Shown here in pieces: positions 39,049 to 50,559 of a DNA stretch of 64,000 nucleotides. A program made the translations under genes and the position numbers. Position 1 is the stretch's first letter. Every line of letters starts with the position of its first letter. Source of the DNA: Rhizophagus irregularis (Eukaryota; Glomeromycota; Glomeromycetes; Glomerales; Glomeraceae). The stretch covers positions 3,534,001 to 3,598,000 of the forward strand of contig NC_089440.1 in NCBI RefSeq assembly GCF_026210795.1, in the 5' to 3' direction. A model generated the notes under the pieces. It searched no databases, was not told where the DNA came from, and saw nothing but the letters and a program-made list of their open reading frames with translations.

Positions 39049-39893
39049 TATCCAGGACGTACCTTTTGTGTTCTGGATTAATAAAACGAACATTTTCTAA
39101 CGTTCGTTAAATAATACTAATATCAAAGTTTGAAATAGAGTACCTTCAGCGTTCTGTAAAATGTATTTTTTGAAGGAGATAAAGGAGTCCGACATCTTTT
39201 TAGTCCGAATCTCCTGCATATTGCAGATTATATGCCGAATGTTGGACGAATTTGCCTTAAAGACTCCGAACCTTGCAAATAAATTTTTTTTAAAAAAAAA
39301 AATTTCTCTGATAAGTTTCAAAGCTTAAAAAACTATAATAGAAATATTTTTTCTTTGGAATCTTTAACAGATTATTTCCTAAAAGGTGTTGTAGAAAAAA
39401 TTATTTCACTTCTTTAGTAATAAGTGTTGTAGAAAAAATTATTTTTTTAAAGTCTTGTAAAGTTTTTTTTTTAAAGAGTATTGTAAAAAAAATTAAATCA
39501 AGTTAGAGTTAATCAAAGTTTAAATATTAAATCAATGATGAAATTGCAGATCGAACTGATATTTTAATGAAAAAAAAGCAAAAATCTGCAAAATTGCAGA
39601 CTTCTGCATAAATTTCACATAAAAAAAAGCAGAAATCTGCAAAATCGCAGATTACTGCAGAAATTCATACATAAAAAATCGGAAACTTGCAAAATTGCAG
39701 ATTATTGCATAATTTTGTAAAAAATAAAAAGCAGAAATCTGCAAAATCGCAGATTTCCGCATAAATTCACAAAAAAAATGCGGAGATCTGCTAATTTTAC
39801 AGATCTCCGCAGTTCTGCATCTTAAAAAATTTCTCGATGTAAGAGGCAATGAGTGGTCTGGCCGTAAACACTAGCAAAGGAAAAGGATAAAAC

Positions 39894-42329
39894 TGGTCCC
39901 TTCCTTTTCGACCTCCGAGACAGGATCTACAACCAGCGTTGCCATTCCAATCCATTTTACCACATTCGATTTTTCAGACTGCTTGGAAACTCTGAAAACA
40001 TTTGAATATCTTTGTGCTCGCCCAGTTGGCTTCCCCTTGTGGACGTTATTTTATGAATTAGTCTGATCTTCATTACCTTGGTATCGTTGGTCGTAAAGGA
40101 CGAGTTCCTATTTGGTTTAATTTTATTAAATATAATTTTCTTTCTTCATCTTCTTCTTCTTTATTTTTGCCGTTGTATTTTATTAATTCTTCTTTTACTT
40201 TAGCTTCACCTTGTTTATTAGATCCTTCTGTTAAAGATTATCATTTTTATCCTCAATGGGCTATTAATTTTAATTCTGCTACTCAAACTTTATCTGTTGG
40301 CCGTGTCTGTGTCACCTATAAGAAACAAAACTTTGCTATTATGTCTCATTGGCTTCCTGTATCTACTTCGGCTGATGAACGATCATATAACCCTTGTCCT
40401 GGTTGTTCTCTTAATATTCCCGCTTTATCCAAGAAATCTGCAATTAAACAACGCTGTAATAGCGAGAAATGTTTTTTTAATGTGTTCCTATCAGAAACTG
40501 TGGGATATCCTACTAGAAATGCTAAAGTATTTGCAGCTTACCTTCCCATAACTTTATCTACTTCATAGAGTTATGCTACTTCTCTGGCTCTTGTTCATTT
40601 GACAAACCAGCCCTTACCTACTTCTTCCACCCTCTTTTCTTCTTCCAAGATAAGGATAGAAGATGATGTCTTGCCCCTTTCTGTGCAATCTTTGTATACT
40701 GATGGTTTCTTTCATACTGCTAAGGACTCTTCACCTTCTTCCATAACTTCTACCTGGCTTGCTCTTGATGATGATGGACTTATTCTTGAATCTTTATCTT
40801 TACACCTTCCTTCATGTTTTCCTTCAGCCTTACGTTCTGAGATCTATGCTATTATATTAGGACTAAATGCTCTATCCCATGGCTCTTCTATCTCTATTCA
40901 TACTGATTGTAGTCAATTAATTTCGCTATGGACATGTTTTGTTAACGCTCCTTTCTCACCAAAGTTGCTTCGTGAACCTAATCATTTTCTTTGGCTTTCC
41001 ATTTAACAACTCATTATGGATCGTAACCTTAAAATTGATTTGATTAAAGTTCCTGCTCATGGCGATGACCTCTACAATACACAAGCGGATTCTCTGGCAA
41101 AAGATGCTCATTCGTCTTTGCAACCTACTGTCTCACCTTTGGCATTTTGTTATGCTCCATGCTTGTTAACTTTTAATTCTTTGCCTATTGACATGAATAT
41201 TCATCACTTCCTCCACTCTATAGCAGATGCTCGTGCTCTTTTATCCTTCTGTTCGATAGCATGATTCACTGCTCTTGGCTCCCCTTCGCTCTTTGACTGG
41301 GCTGGTATACATTTTTGCCTTTCACAAATTAAAGGTTTTGCTTCACATAAGAATGGTCGTCCTGAATTTTGGATCTTCTGTATCAAACTTCTTTTGGATA
41401 TGTTGCCTACCTTAACTACTCTTCAATAACGCAAACCTTATTTATACTCTCCGGATTGGCTTTGTCTGCAATGCAACTCTGCACCTGAAAATTTGAACCA
41501 TCTTTGGACTTGTCCCTATATTCTCCCGGATCTCAATCCATGTTTAACACATCGTTCTGAAGTTGTTAAATTCAGAGATTCTTGTTTATCTTCGTTTTTA
41601 TCCCTGAAGCCTTTGAATATTATTTTTCAAACTGGATTCTCTGCTTTAGATTGTTGGAACTATGAAACTCCTTCTCCGTCCTGTCTTTAGATCACTAGAG
41701 GATTGTTACCTGCGCATTTGATGATATTTTTGAAATAATACTTTCTTCTCTCTGTTATATATAAGACTATTTCTCCTCTTCTTAATGACTTTCAAGTTGA
41801 ACTTTATGGTGAGATTTGGTTGTGTCAGAATGTTCTTTTCCATGCTTGGGAAGAGTCACAGGGTATCTCGGCTGCTTCCAAATTACATGGCCCCTCCTCA
41901 AATTCTCCTACTATTACTACTTCTTCACAATTGCACAACTCTTCTTTGGCGACAGTTTCTCAGGATTCCTGGATTTCTTAGATATCCTCTTCTATAATCC
42001 AGGATGGATTATGGATTTTGCACTTGGATTTTCTGTGCCGCTTAACAGTTCAACCTCTTAGGATTTCTTTCTAATAACGGACTGGATTTTTGGATGTTGG
42101 ATAGTTGACTCACACTAGCCTTCGTGTAAAGTTGGGGTATGCGATTCTGTAATAATTTAGTTTTCTTTGTTTTAATCTTATTTTAGTTTAGATTTCTTTA
42201 TTTGTACGAGTCGTGAAGCTACTCTTTTTATTTTTTATTAGTTTGTTTTCTTATTTTTGTAATATTGTTCGATCATACTTTCGAAGTAAAAATATAAATA
42301 AAAGATAAAGTTATAAGACTGTTTGCACG
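39894..42329 (+). mobile_element. 5'-truncated LINE copy (3' end of ORF2 plus tail)
   Basis: Collinear with about 32190-34622 of the full LINE, including the Cys-rich block (CPGCSLN, then CNSEKC), RNase H (YTDGFFH, RSEIYAIILGLNAL, HTDCSQL, HGDDLYNTQADSLAKDA), the CCHC finger (CLQCNSAP, NHLWTCPY) and the A-rich 3' tail. Several stops and frameshifts break it. It is flanked by the 15-mer (39879-39893) and a one-mismatch version GGAAAAGAATAAAAC (42330-42344). Confidence 0.9.
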
Positions 42330-42344
42330 GGAAAAGAATAAAAC

Positions 42345-43557
42345 TAGGGGTTGGTCACCCTATCTTGGTGGTTAGTCACTGAAATCTTCATTAAGCCTGA
42401 GTATGGTGAGGTCGCAGGTTCGATTCCCATGATCACGGAAATAAAAAGAATTTTACTGCGGACGCTACAACTAATAGCGTGAAGGTACAGGGATTAGTGT
42501 AGTTGGACTGCATCATGGTGAATTAGTGTGTACTATACTTGTAGCCAAAACCTTTTCACGTGATTTTCGGCCACGTCTTTAAATCAAAATTAAGTTAAAA
42601 AATGATAAAAATTAATCTCTACATCCAGCCGAAATTATAATATAAAGTCTTTGGAGTTTCAGATGGATTTCTGGATAGTTTTTAATAATTTATTATAATT
42701 AAATTACTGAAAGTCCAAAACTCTGTCCAGCTTCATAGAGGTTTCGGCTACATGTATAGTATGTATGGTTAGGCCGCACATTTCAACTAAGGGTCATGGT
42801 GTCTTTCTAACGTTCCCTATGAGGCTATTGGCATGTGCGCAGTCCTGTCCTTGAGGTCACTACTATACCTTGGAGGGACTTCCTGTCCAGGATGGAATCA
42901 CTCACATAGCAGGGGCAGTAATGGCTAGATGGTCGTTCTAGATGGTAAAGCTGAGGGTGCAATGTCTTAGTGGTAGTTAGACCTTTTGTTAGGTCTTAGG
43001 CCAACCAAGGTGTTCGTGCACAGAACAGGCAGCATGGTTATAGGGTTCGATTCCCTACTCCTTGGGTCCTGGTTGGCGATCCCTGGTGGTTGATACCCAC
43101 CATAAGGGCGATCCTGCACAGCAGCCTGCTACTTCCTGTCCGAGTGGTCACTACATACAAAGTATACCACTTGGGGTAAACAACTGTACTATCGGTGCTA
43201 GGTAATCGCGGGCTGTAGTGGCCTTTGAGTGAGACTTAGTACCTAAAATGGTGGTATGGAAGGGTACTAGATGGTTGATGTTACCTGTCGAAAGTCCTTC
43301 ATGAAAGTAGATGCTTTCTAAGGTTGTAAAATAAATTGAGTATCAGTATCATGCAATGGATATAGGATGAGTAGGCGGCGTGTACCTAGCTTCAGATCAG
43401 CCTATAATGGCCCGATGGGAGATGTCTTCTAAAGTGGTACTGTTACCTGAGGAATTAAGTACTCGTTATAATGGTTGTCCAATGAAGATGATAGGACACA
43501 GACCTGAGATTAGTCTCATAAGAGGCAATGGGTGGTCTGGCCGTAAACACTAGTAAA
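42345..43557 (+). mobile_element. Third SINE-like copy, full-length, with a MITE inserted
   Basis: Matches the 34638-35603 unit end to end, including both tRNA-like modules (B-boxes GGTTCGATTCCC near 42417 and 43047). It is bounded by 15-mers at 42330-42344 and 43558-43572. Extra DNA at 42533-42759 is a separate insertion. Confidence 0.78.
42533..42759. mobile_element. 227-bp TA-flanked MITE inside the SINE-like copy
   Basis: Ends read inward are CTATACTTGTAGCCAAAACC and CTATACATGTAGCCGAAACC, flanked by TA (42531-42532, 42760-42761). The sister SINE-like copy at 34638 lacks this DNA. No coding frame. Confidence 0.85.
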
Positions 43558-43785
43558 GGAAAAGGATAAAACTACCACCATTCGATTCGTCTTAATGAGA
43601 TGATTCTAACAAGCTATGATACATCTTCGTATGATTATTAGATGCCAAGTTATTTAATATATTTTTTATATAACTATGATTATAAACGGTTCTTTTTAAT
43701 ATAAGATTTTTGAGGATAGGTGTGATAGTGACTATAGATAGATTGTGACTATATAGGATAGATTTTAATAATAAAGTGTTTTGAA

Positions 43786-45356
43786 AGGACCCCGGATATC
43801 TCCAAAACAGGTCATAAGTCACACTTTCGGTTTAACAAAGCTGCGCTTGAATTTTATTAATTTTTGCCACAAGTTACTTTAGAGAATACCAGGTATTCAA
43901 AAAAGAACTGCAACAAAGTGCAGAACTAATCTAATACAAGAACAATAATCTTCCTAGAAAAATACATAAAAAGAAATGCAAGATTATAAACCCAACACCC
44001 TCTCTATATAAATAACTACACACCCCCCTTCCCCCGAATTATATCTCAAACCCGGTAGAATCGACTATGCTATACGTACCCAGCGAGACTTCTTGCTACA
44101 TTTAAAGATCAAAGAATCCCATTGCCAAATACCATTAGCGCTATCAAAAATACACAAAATTTAATTTCCCCTATTTGACTACATACTATGGATAACAAAC
44201 CTATTTCACAAAGACCTCCACGGGTAACTTTTTAGTGTCGTGCAGTCCAGCCGATGGGGAACTTTTTAGTGTCGTGCAAGCCCTAGGACACCCTCATTGC
44301 GAACGATCCCAAACGGAGGACACTCACCTCATTGCGAACGATCTTCGACCTAGATCTACCTAGATAAGTCAATCCAATGATAGTCCAACATGTGACCACC
44401 ATGATCGGCATACTACAAAAACTGCGGTACCCAACCTGTCACCCCCCTTATCACCCAGATGATCATCGATTTTGAAAATTAGTAACACCAAGCCACCATG
44501 ACGATCAAATTTTCCAGTATCCCTGCACCCCCCAAAGAAAATAAGGTTACACCGAAAAAAGTGACCAAGAAAAACAAAAAGCAAAAAATAAAAACATAAA
44601 CCTCAGGAAAACTCGAAGTGCAATGAGAAAAACCTGAGTAAAAAACACCAAACATACACCTCAACTCCGTCTCCTTATTTTAGAAGACTAACTCCCCCGT
44701 TAACAATATCAACTAGCAAGAAATACGTTAGTCATGGAGCCCTTCCAGAAATACCGGTCCGGCCTGCGAACCACTTGGCCAGTTAGACTTTAAAGGCGTA
44801 GGAACTAAGACGCACTACTTTTCAACCTTTCAGAAAGCCCAGGGGAACGTTCATATGGAACTGCCATCTTACAGTATTATTGGTAACTCCAAGACTCATG
44901 ATAACGGTCCTAACTCAATATAAGCCGTAAGGAGTTCGGGCGAAACTAAAGACTCGGTAATAACTTCATATAACGTCGAAAAGTCCTTTTACTATCACTC
45001 AAGGCAAAAAATCCTCATATTTTTCATCCATAACTTTATAGGAAAAAATGGGCAGAGCCCAACGGGAGAGAAAGTACGATGATCACTCAAGTCACACTTT
45101 CGGCAGATTGGCCCATTTTTCAGGGGCTCAAAAAATCGTTTTTTGTAAATATCTCGGCATCCAGTAGTCCAATTTTGATGAACATTTTTTTTAAATTGTA
45201 GAGCTAAATGAGGGCTACAAAATAAAAAAAAGTTCATTAAAATTGAATTACTGGATGCTGAGATATTTACAAAAAACGATTTTTTGAGTTTCAGCAAAAA
45301 GGGGTGTTTTTGGCCAAAAGTCCATTATGACCTTTATATTAGATATCCGGGGTCCT
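43786..45356. mobile_element. Foldback MITE with 8-bp duplication (hAT-like), copy 1, interrupted
   Basis: Ends read inward start AGGACCCCGGATATC. The exact 8-bp duplication GTTTTGAA flanks it (43778-43785 and 45357-45364). Without the later insertion it is about 298 bp and almost entirely a long inverted repeat. An 8-bp duplication fits the hAT superfamily, although no transposase is present. Confidence 0.88.
43831..45088. mobile_element. 1258-bp insertion with 15-bp target duplication, unclassified
   Basis: Identical AAGTCACACTTTCGG copies lie at 43816-43830 and 45089-45103. The intact sister MITE at 51277 has this 15-mer once, so the insertion is certain. The interior is less AT-rich and holds two tandem copies of AACTTTTTAGTGTCGTGCA (44225-44275) and of CCTCATTGCGAACGATC (near 44291 and 44327). 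On the minus strand near 44770-44790 there is an A-box-like TGGCCAAGTGGTT. No protein frame is convincing. A 15-bp duplication suggests a retroposed element, possibly SINE-like and on the minus strand; this is inference. Confidence 0.75.
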
Positions 45357-45432
45357 GTTTTGAACATTCAACTGGTGTGACTATATAGTAGAATGTGACT
45401 ATAATGGAAGTGACTATAGAGGGAGTTGACTG

Positions 45433-45760
45433 TATTCTTTAAAATATATAAATTAGAATTTTGTAAAAATATGTAAATTAAAATCTTATAAAGATTAAAG
45501 ATATGTAAATTAAAATCTTTGAAATATGTAAATTAAATTCTTTAAAATATATAAATTAGAATTTTGTAAAAATATGTAAATTAAAATCTTATAAAAATTA
45601 AAGATATGTAAATTAAATACTTTAAAATATATAAAAAGATATATTTTTTAAAATATGTAAATTAAAATCCTATAAAAATATTTAAACTAAAAGCTTTAAA
45701 TTTTATATAAATTAAAATCTTGTAAAAACTAAAAATATGTAAATTAAATTCTTTAAAATA
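45433..45760. repeat. AT-rich satellite array, segment 2
   Basis: Continuation of the array left at 26085, in phase with it after removal of the TIR element. Same words (ATATATAAATTAGAATTTTG, ATGTAAATTAAA). Confidence 0.9.
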
Positions 45761-46463
45761 TCAATCAGTGTGCATGTCACATAAGCCTGCCGATCCTAAA
45801 TAAATTTTGTGTAACATTAAATTGAGTATACTTTGAACACTCAAAAAGCATTTTTTTTCTAACTAACTGCAAACAAAAATTATTATATTTAATAAAAGTA
45901 ATTTTTTATTTGCAAAGGCATTATTTTGACTTTTATAACCATTATAAAGAATGATATATTTCAGTATAAAGTTGAGAGATTCTTTTTTCAGTTATTTTTT
46001 GACTAAAAACTTTATATCTAAATACTTGTAATATAACCCACTAACTATGACTTTAAACTTTATTAAAGCTTCACATATGAAATTTTTTGAGAAAAATCAA
46101 AAAATCAGTATTTTACTATATGAAATAATTTATTTATCGCACGTGCGATGCAAATTTTTATGTTTATCATTGCCATTTTAAGGGGGGTGGCGATGTATAA
46201 GCAGGTTGATCAACATAAATAATTTACAAAAAAGGAAAGTGGCGATGCATCGCACGTACGATGAATAAATTTACTCTTACTATATAATATATTATATAAT
46301 TTTAAAAATTATTTAATAAAAGTTTTTTATTTAAAATAACTTTAATTTATAATTTTTCATTAAAATAACTTTGCACTCATTATTAACTAATAATTTTTTC
46401 TAAAAAATTAAAATAAATAGTACATTAGAATTCAAATTTTAATTAACATATAATATTTACATA

Positions 46464-47344
46464 CACCCACCTGCCAAAAGTATCCAGACACTTCTAAAAA
46501 ATGACCATTAAATCATATTATTTTAACGTCCAGTGATCAGAATTTAATGATTTATGATTCATTGGATTCGTCTAATTGAGATGCATCTAACTGCAGTATT
46601 TAAAGCCTATAAGTTCGATAGATCAAAAGTTATTGTTGAATGTCTAAAAACAGTAAAATGCAAATAACTTTTGATCCATCAATCCCAGAAACATAGAAAT
46701 AATAGATGCAATGTACCTTAACAAGACAAATCTAATGTATCATATTTCATCTTTCTAAGTTTAATAGGGAAGAAAACATTGTGAAATTTGTATTTGTTAA
46801 ATTTTTAAAGACGAAAAATGAATTACTTCATAAAGTTAAATCACATTATTTCAATAACTAGTAAACAGAATTTAATTATTTATGATTCAATGAATTCATA
46901 TTATTAAGATGCATCTAATTGCAGTATTTTTATATCTCTAAATTTGATGGATCAGATGTTATTTTCAACAGTAAAATGCAAATAATTCATTATTCATTTT
47001 TAAAAATTTAACATATATAAATTTCACAACGTTTTCTTCTCTATTAAACTTAGAAAAATGAAATATGATTCATTAGATTTGTCTTATTAAGGTACATTGT
47101 ATCTATTATTTTCATGTTTCTAGGATTGATGGATCAAAAGTTATTTGCATTTTACTGTTTTAGACATTCAGCAATAACTTCTGATCTATTGAACTTACAG
47201 ACTTGAAAATACTGTGATTTGATGCGTCTCAATTAGACGAATCCAATGAATCATAAATCATTAAATTCTGATCACTGAACGTCAAAATAATGTGATTTAA
47301 TGGTCATTTTTTAGAAGTGTCCGGATACTTTTGGCAGGTGGATG
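46464..47344. mobile_element. 881-bp giant palindrome, Tc1/mariner-like, TA-flanked
   Basis: Ends read inward are CACCCACCTGCCAAAAGTAT and CATCCACCTGCCAAAAGTAT, with TA at 46462-46463 and 47345-47346. Inverted similarity continues through nearly the whole element (for example TTCATTGGATTCGTCTAATT near 46557 against its complement near 47230), so the two halves are mirror copies about a centre near 46900. No transposase. Confidence 0.87.
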
Positions 47345-47900
47345 TATATTAAAAATAAAAAAACATATATTTGTATTATAACTTTTTTACATTAATATTT
47401 TTATATAAAAACTGCTTAAATAAACTATTTTTATTATTGTAAAGTCTATAAAACAGTTTTTATATTAAAATTAAAGCTAAACTGTTATACCATACACTAT
47501 TTTTGAGCACTTTAAATACCAAGAATTCTTTTCTTTGATGACATGTGTAAAGTTATAAAGACTTGAAAATAATAGCTTTTAGTTTTATCTATTGGGAAAT
47601 GAACTCAAATTTTTGTAGCACAAATGATTATCGTATGTAAAGTTAATGTATTTTTAAATATTTAGGCTAGCATTACAAATTTGACCAGAATTATGATTTA
47701 AAAATTGATGATTTTAATAACATTTGACAAATGACAACTTTAACTAACTTTAAATTTTAAATATAGACTATATACTTAAAGACCATAGTGTGTATAAAAT
47801 TTATATTGGTATATCATAGTATATGAAATTTGCCTGCTAATTTTGTGACATGCACACTAAAGTTGCCTGCCTAAACCTTTCCAAAATTCTATGATTAGTT

Positions 47901-48240
47901 CACAGGTCAAAATCGAGGCTATCGGTTGCATATCGGGTACCAGATATATGTAGGATATGTATATGATATGTATATGATATGCAACAATTACACACATATC
48001 GGGTACCTGATATCTGTAATGTTTATGCAGAAGTTCGGTGATATATATTATAGATATCATGCACATATTACACATATATCGGGTAGTATAATATTGGGCA
48101 CATATCTTATACATGTCATATAAATATCATATATATATTGGTCAGTATAATATCAGACATATGTTATATGTATATCGGAAATAAATATGATACATATCGT
48201 ACATTTATCTGACAATACGATAGATAATTTTTTCATATAA
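47901..48240. repeat. Left subterminal repeats of the CACTA-like element
   Basis: Multiple copies and half-copies of CATATCGGGTACC and GATATGTATATGAT-type words, in both orientations. The same motif is dense at 61618-61800 on the right end (GGTACCCGATATGTACCCGA). In CACTA elements such repeats bind the transposition proteins; that role here is inference. Confidence 0.8.
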
Positions 48241-50170
48241 TATTATAATTTAATCTGGGCAAAATTATAATTTCAGATTAATTTTTAATTTTAATTCGGG
48301 CTAAAGTAAAATTTTATTACACAAATTTTATTATTATTTTCAATTAAACTAAAAGTTTTATTGTTTTTTAATTAATAATAAAAAAAATTACAAAAAAATA
48401 TATTATTCTATATAGCTATATAAATAATTAGATATCTGTTATCTACAAATGGCACTTATTTTTATATGTTTAATATTTAAAAGAAAGAAATAGTATTTTA
48501 GTAATAAAGATATTAGTATGAATAATGTATTCGTAAAAGAAAAAGAATAGTATTAAAAAAATGTTAGTAAAAAATGGTTAGTAATAGAAAATGTTATTAG
48601 TATGTTTAGTAGTAAAATATATTAGTAAAAACAAACGTTAGTAGGTTAGAAAAAAAGAAAAGAAGTGTATAATATAAATAAAAATTAGTAAAAAATATAC
48701 CTTTGTATTTATTTCACCTCTTTTTTGAAGTTTGCTGTTTAAAGAGAAAATAGATCTTGTTAATTATTTTTCTTTAATAAATAAAAAAAAATAAATATTT
48801 AAATTACTTTGATGTGCGTTACTCTCATATTCTTCTGATTAGATCTTCTTTTTCTTGAGTTTACTATATATAAACCAAATTAATTTTTGATTAAATTTTT
48901 TTAAAAAGAATGCTTAGATTACCTTGATATGTGTTGCTTCCAAATTCTTTTGATTTAGAGTTTTTTTTCTTGAATTCGCAGATATAGGATTACTACCTTG
49001 ATGCACAGTATCAAAAAATGTCCGCCCTTGATGTGGAAGGTACTTAGGAACCACCTCGTCTTCCGATTAATGAGATCCTAAGTCAGAGGAGGCTAGCCTA
49101 TCAGGTACAAGTACCCTACAACTTCATCCCTAGGTAGTCAAAAATCTTAGGTAGTTCCAGACCACAGCGTACTACATGATTCTTTGGACATGTTGGGATT
49201 TGATAAGTGAGAGAAAAATAACTCCAGCGCCAGCATTTTGTAAAGAATAATAAAATAATATTTTTAAGTTAGTTCTTTCTTTATTAAATTTTTGAAAGAG
49301 TTTTGTTTCTTAAAATCGTAAAAAAATGCTGGTTGCTACAACTGACGGACAACGACAAATTGTCAGGCTACCCCGGACAAAGTAATTGGAAGGCAGAAAA
49401 TGTCATAAAATATCCAGCCCTATTTCATAACATTTTCCTCCAGGCTAAAGCAAATATTACAAAAGAAATTGCAAATATATTTAACAAGCAATAGATACAT
49501 GGCCGTTGAAAAATATATTCACACTTATACCACAAAGAAAGACTCAAACCACTATTGTAAAGAAAAATATGAAAAATACGCGTATATCCTATTTTCATAC
49601 CTTGCTTAACAGTTCCACTATTTATTTAAAAGAAACTTTTCTCTTTTTTGTATGTGGGTAGGTGAGCATATTATTTCCTTTCTTTTATTCTTTTCTTTTG
49701 AATGAGTTGGTGGGTACATTTTTTTTATTACTTTGTAAGTTTTAATAAGAAAAGAATTGAAAATAAACAAAAAACAATCACACGATTTTATCTATTTTTA
49801 GATATCACATGCATGTAATCATAATGATCCTAATTGGTTAATATATATCAATAACAATGATGATTATTGGGTATTAATTGATTAATAAGCTTATAATAGA
49901 TCACGGGCGATGGCTCGCAATTATAATTTATTTATACAGACTAAACGTTTTAATTATATAGATTCTAGATGGCCATAATAATGAAGATTAAGGATTATCA
50001 TTTTTGTTTGCCCGCATAGCTTTTATGTTTATCAGTTGTTTTTTATAAGCCAAAAATCAAAAACCAATTAACAATATTATATTAAAAAATAAAGAAAATT
50101 TGATATAAGAATATTGTTTATTATTATAATAAAAAATATAATAAAAATAATAAACTAAAATAAAAGATTA
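48241..50170. other. Non-coding interior of the CACTA-like element
   Basis: Mostly AT-rich. A 200-bp island at about 49010-49220 has near-balanced composition (CCTCGTCTTCC, TCCCTAGGTAG) and may be an older repeat fragment; no RNA or protein identity was recognised. A 63-codon frame at 49303-49494 resembles no family I know. Confidence 0.4.
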
Positions 50171-50179
50171 AAAATGACG

Positions 50180-50435
50180 ATTCCAGTGAGGGAAAGGGTA
50201 AGGGGAAGGGGAAGGGGGAACGAAAGGTAAAGGGAAAAACGAAAGAGAAGGGAAAGGGGAAGGGAGAACGAAAGGTAAAGGGGAAAACGAAAGGGAAGGG
50301 GAAGGGGAAGGGAGAAAGAAAGGTAAAGGGAGAACGAAAGGTAAAGGGGAAAACGAAAGGGAAGGGGAAAGGGAAGGGGAAGGGAAAGGGAAGGGAAGGG
50401 AAGAGAAGGGAAAACGAAAGGAAGGGAGGGTCTAT
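50180..50435. repeat. Polypurine GGGAAAGG/GGAAGG minisatellite
   Basis: About 250 bases of almost pure purine on the plus strand with irregular units GGGAAGGGGAA and AACGAAAGGTAAAGGG. The minus-strand Pro/Phe frames here are artefacts. Mirror-symmetric polypurine of this length can form triplex DNA, a general property not tested here. Confidence 0.9.
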
Positions 50436-50559
50436 TTTTCGCAAAATTCATGGAATAAGATTATAGTTTTACGCATTAGTGATATATATCCATCTAATTA
50501 TAAATTCATGATTAATTAGTATTTACCTTAATTCCTATTTCTTCTTCTTCTATTTCTTC

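Larger units (their letters stand above)
35797..39839. mobile_element. 4-kb TA-flanked TIR element made mostly of tandem hairpins
   Basis: Ends read inward are CATCGGGAAATTTTTT and CATCGAGAAATTTTTT, with TA at 35795-35796 and 39840-39841. Removing the element restores CTCATAAGAGGCAATG exactly as in the intact sister copy at about 35560-35575. Near the ends there are repeated palindromic words (CTGCGCAGAT on the left; CTGCAAAATCGCAG on the right). There is no transposase. The middle is the hairpin array at about 36300-38800. Confidence 0.88.
35619..39878 (+). mobile_element. 5'-truncated SINE-like copy interrupted by a 4-kb TIR element
   Basis: Left part 35619-35796 matches the last third of the full copy (from about 35391 onward, CAGTATCATGCAATGG). 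Right part 39840-39878 matches its 3' end (AAGAGGCAATG, then GTCTGGCCGTAAACAC). It is bounded by the 15-mer at 35604-35618 and 39879-39893. Truncation at the 5' end with an intact 3' end is typical of target-primed reverse transcription. Confidence 0.8.
26086..45432. mobile_element. TA-flanked TIR element (Tc1/mariner or pogo-like), split by later insertions
   Basis: Left end 26086-26108 and right end 45410-45432 are inverted repeats matching at 21 of 23 positions (both begin CAGTCAACTC and end TATAGTCAC read inward). TA lies outside each end (26084-26085, 45433-45434). Removing everything between restores the satellite unit exactly (AAAAAGATATATTCTTTAAA). The element's own DNA appears to be only about 26086-26757, 43573-43785 and 45365-45432, so it was a non-autonomous element of roughly 1 kb that swelled to 19.3 kb. 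No transposase of its own was recognised. Confidence 0.9.

Noticed and set aside
49303-49494. 63-codon frame as a small gene
   Set aside because: There is no recognisable homology or conserved feature, and it lies in transposon interior; chance is likely.
50124-50451. Minus-strand Pro/Phe/Leu-rich frames
   Set aside because: They read through the purine minisatellite in several frames, with no domain and no start context.
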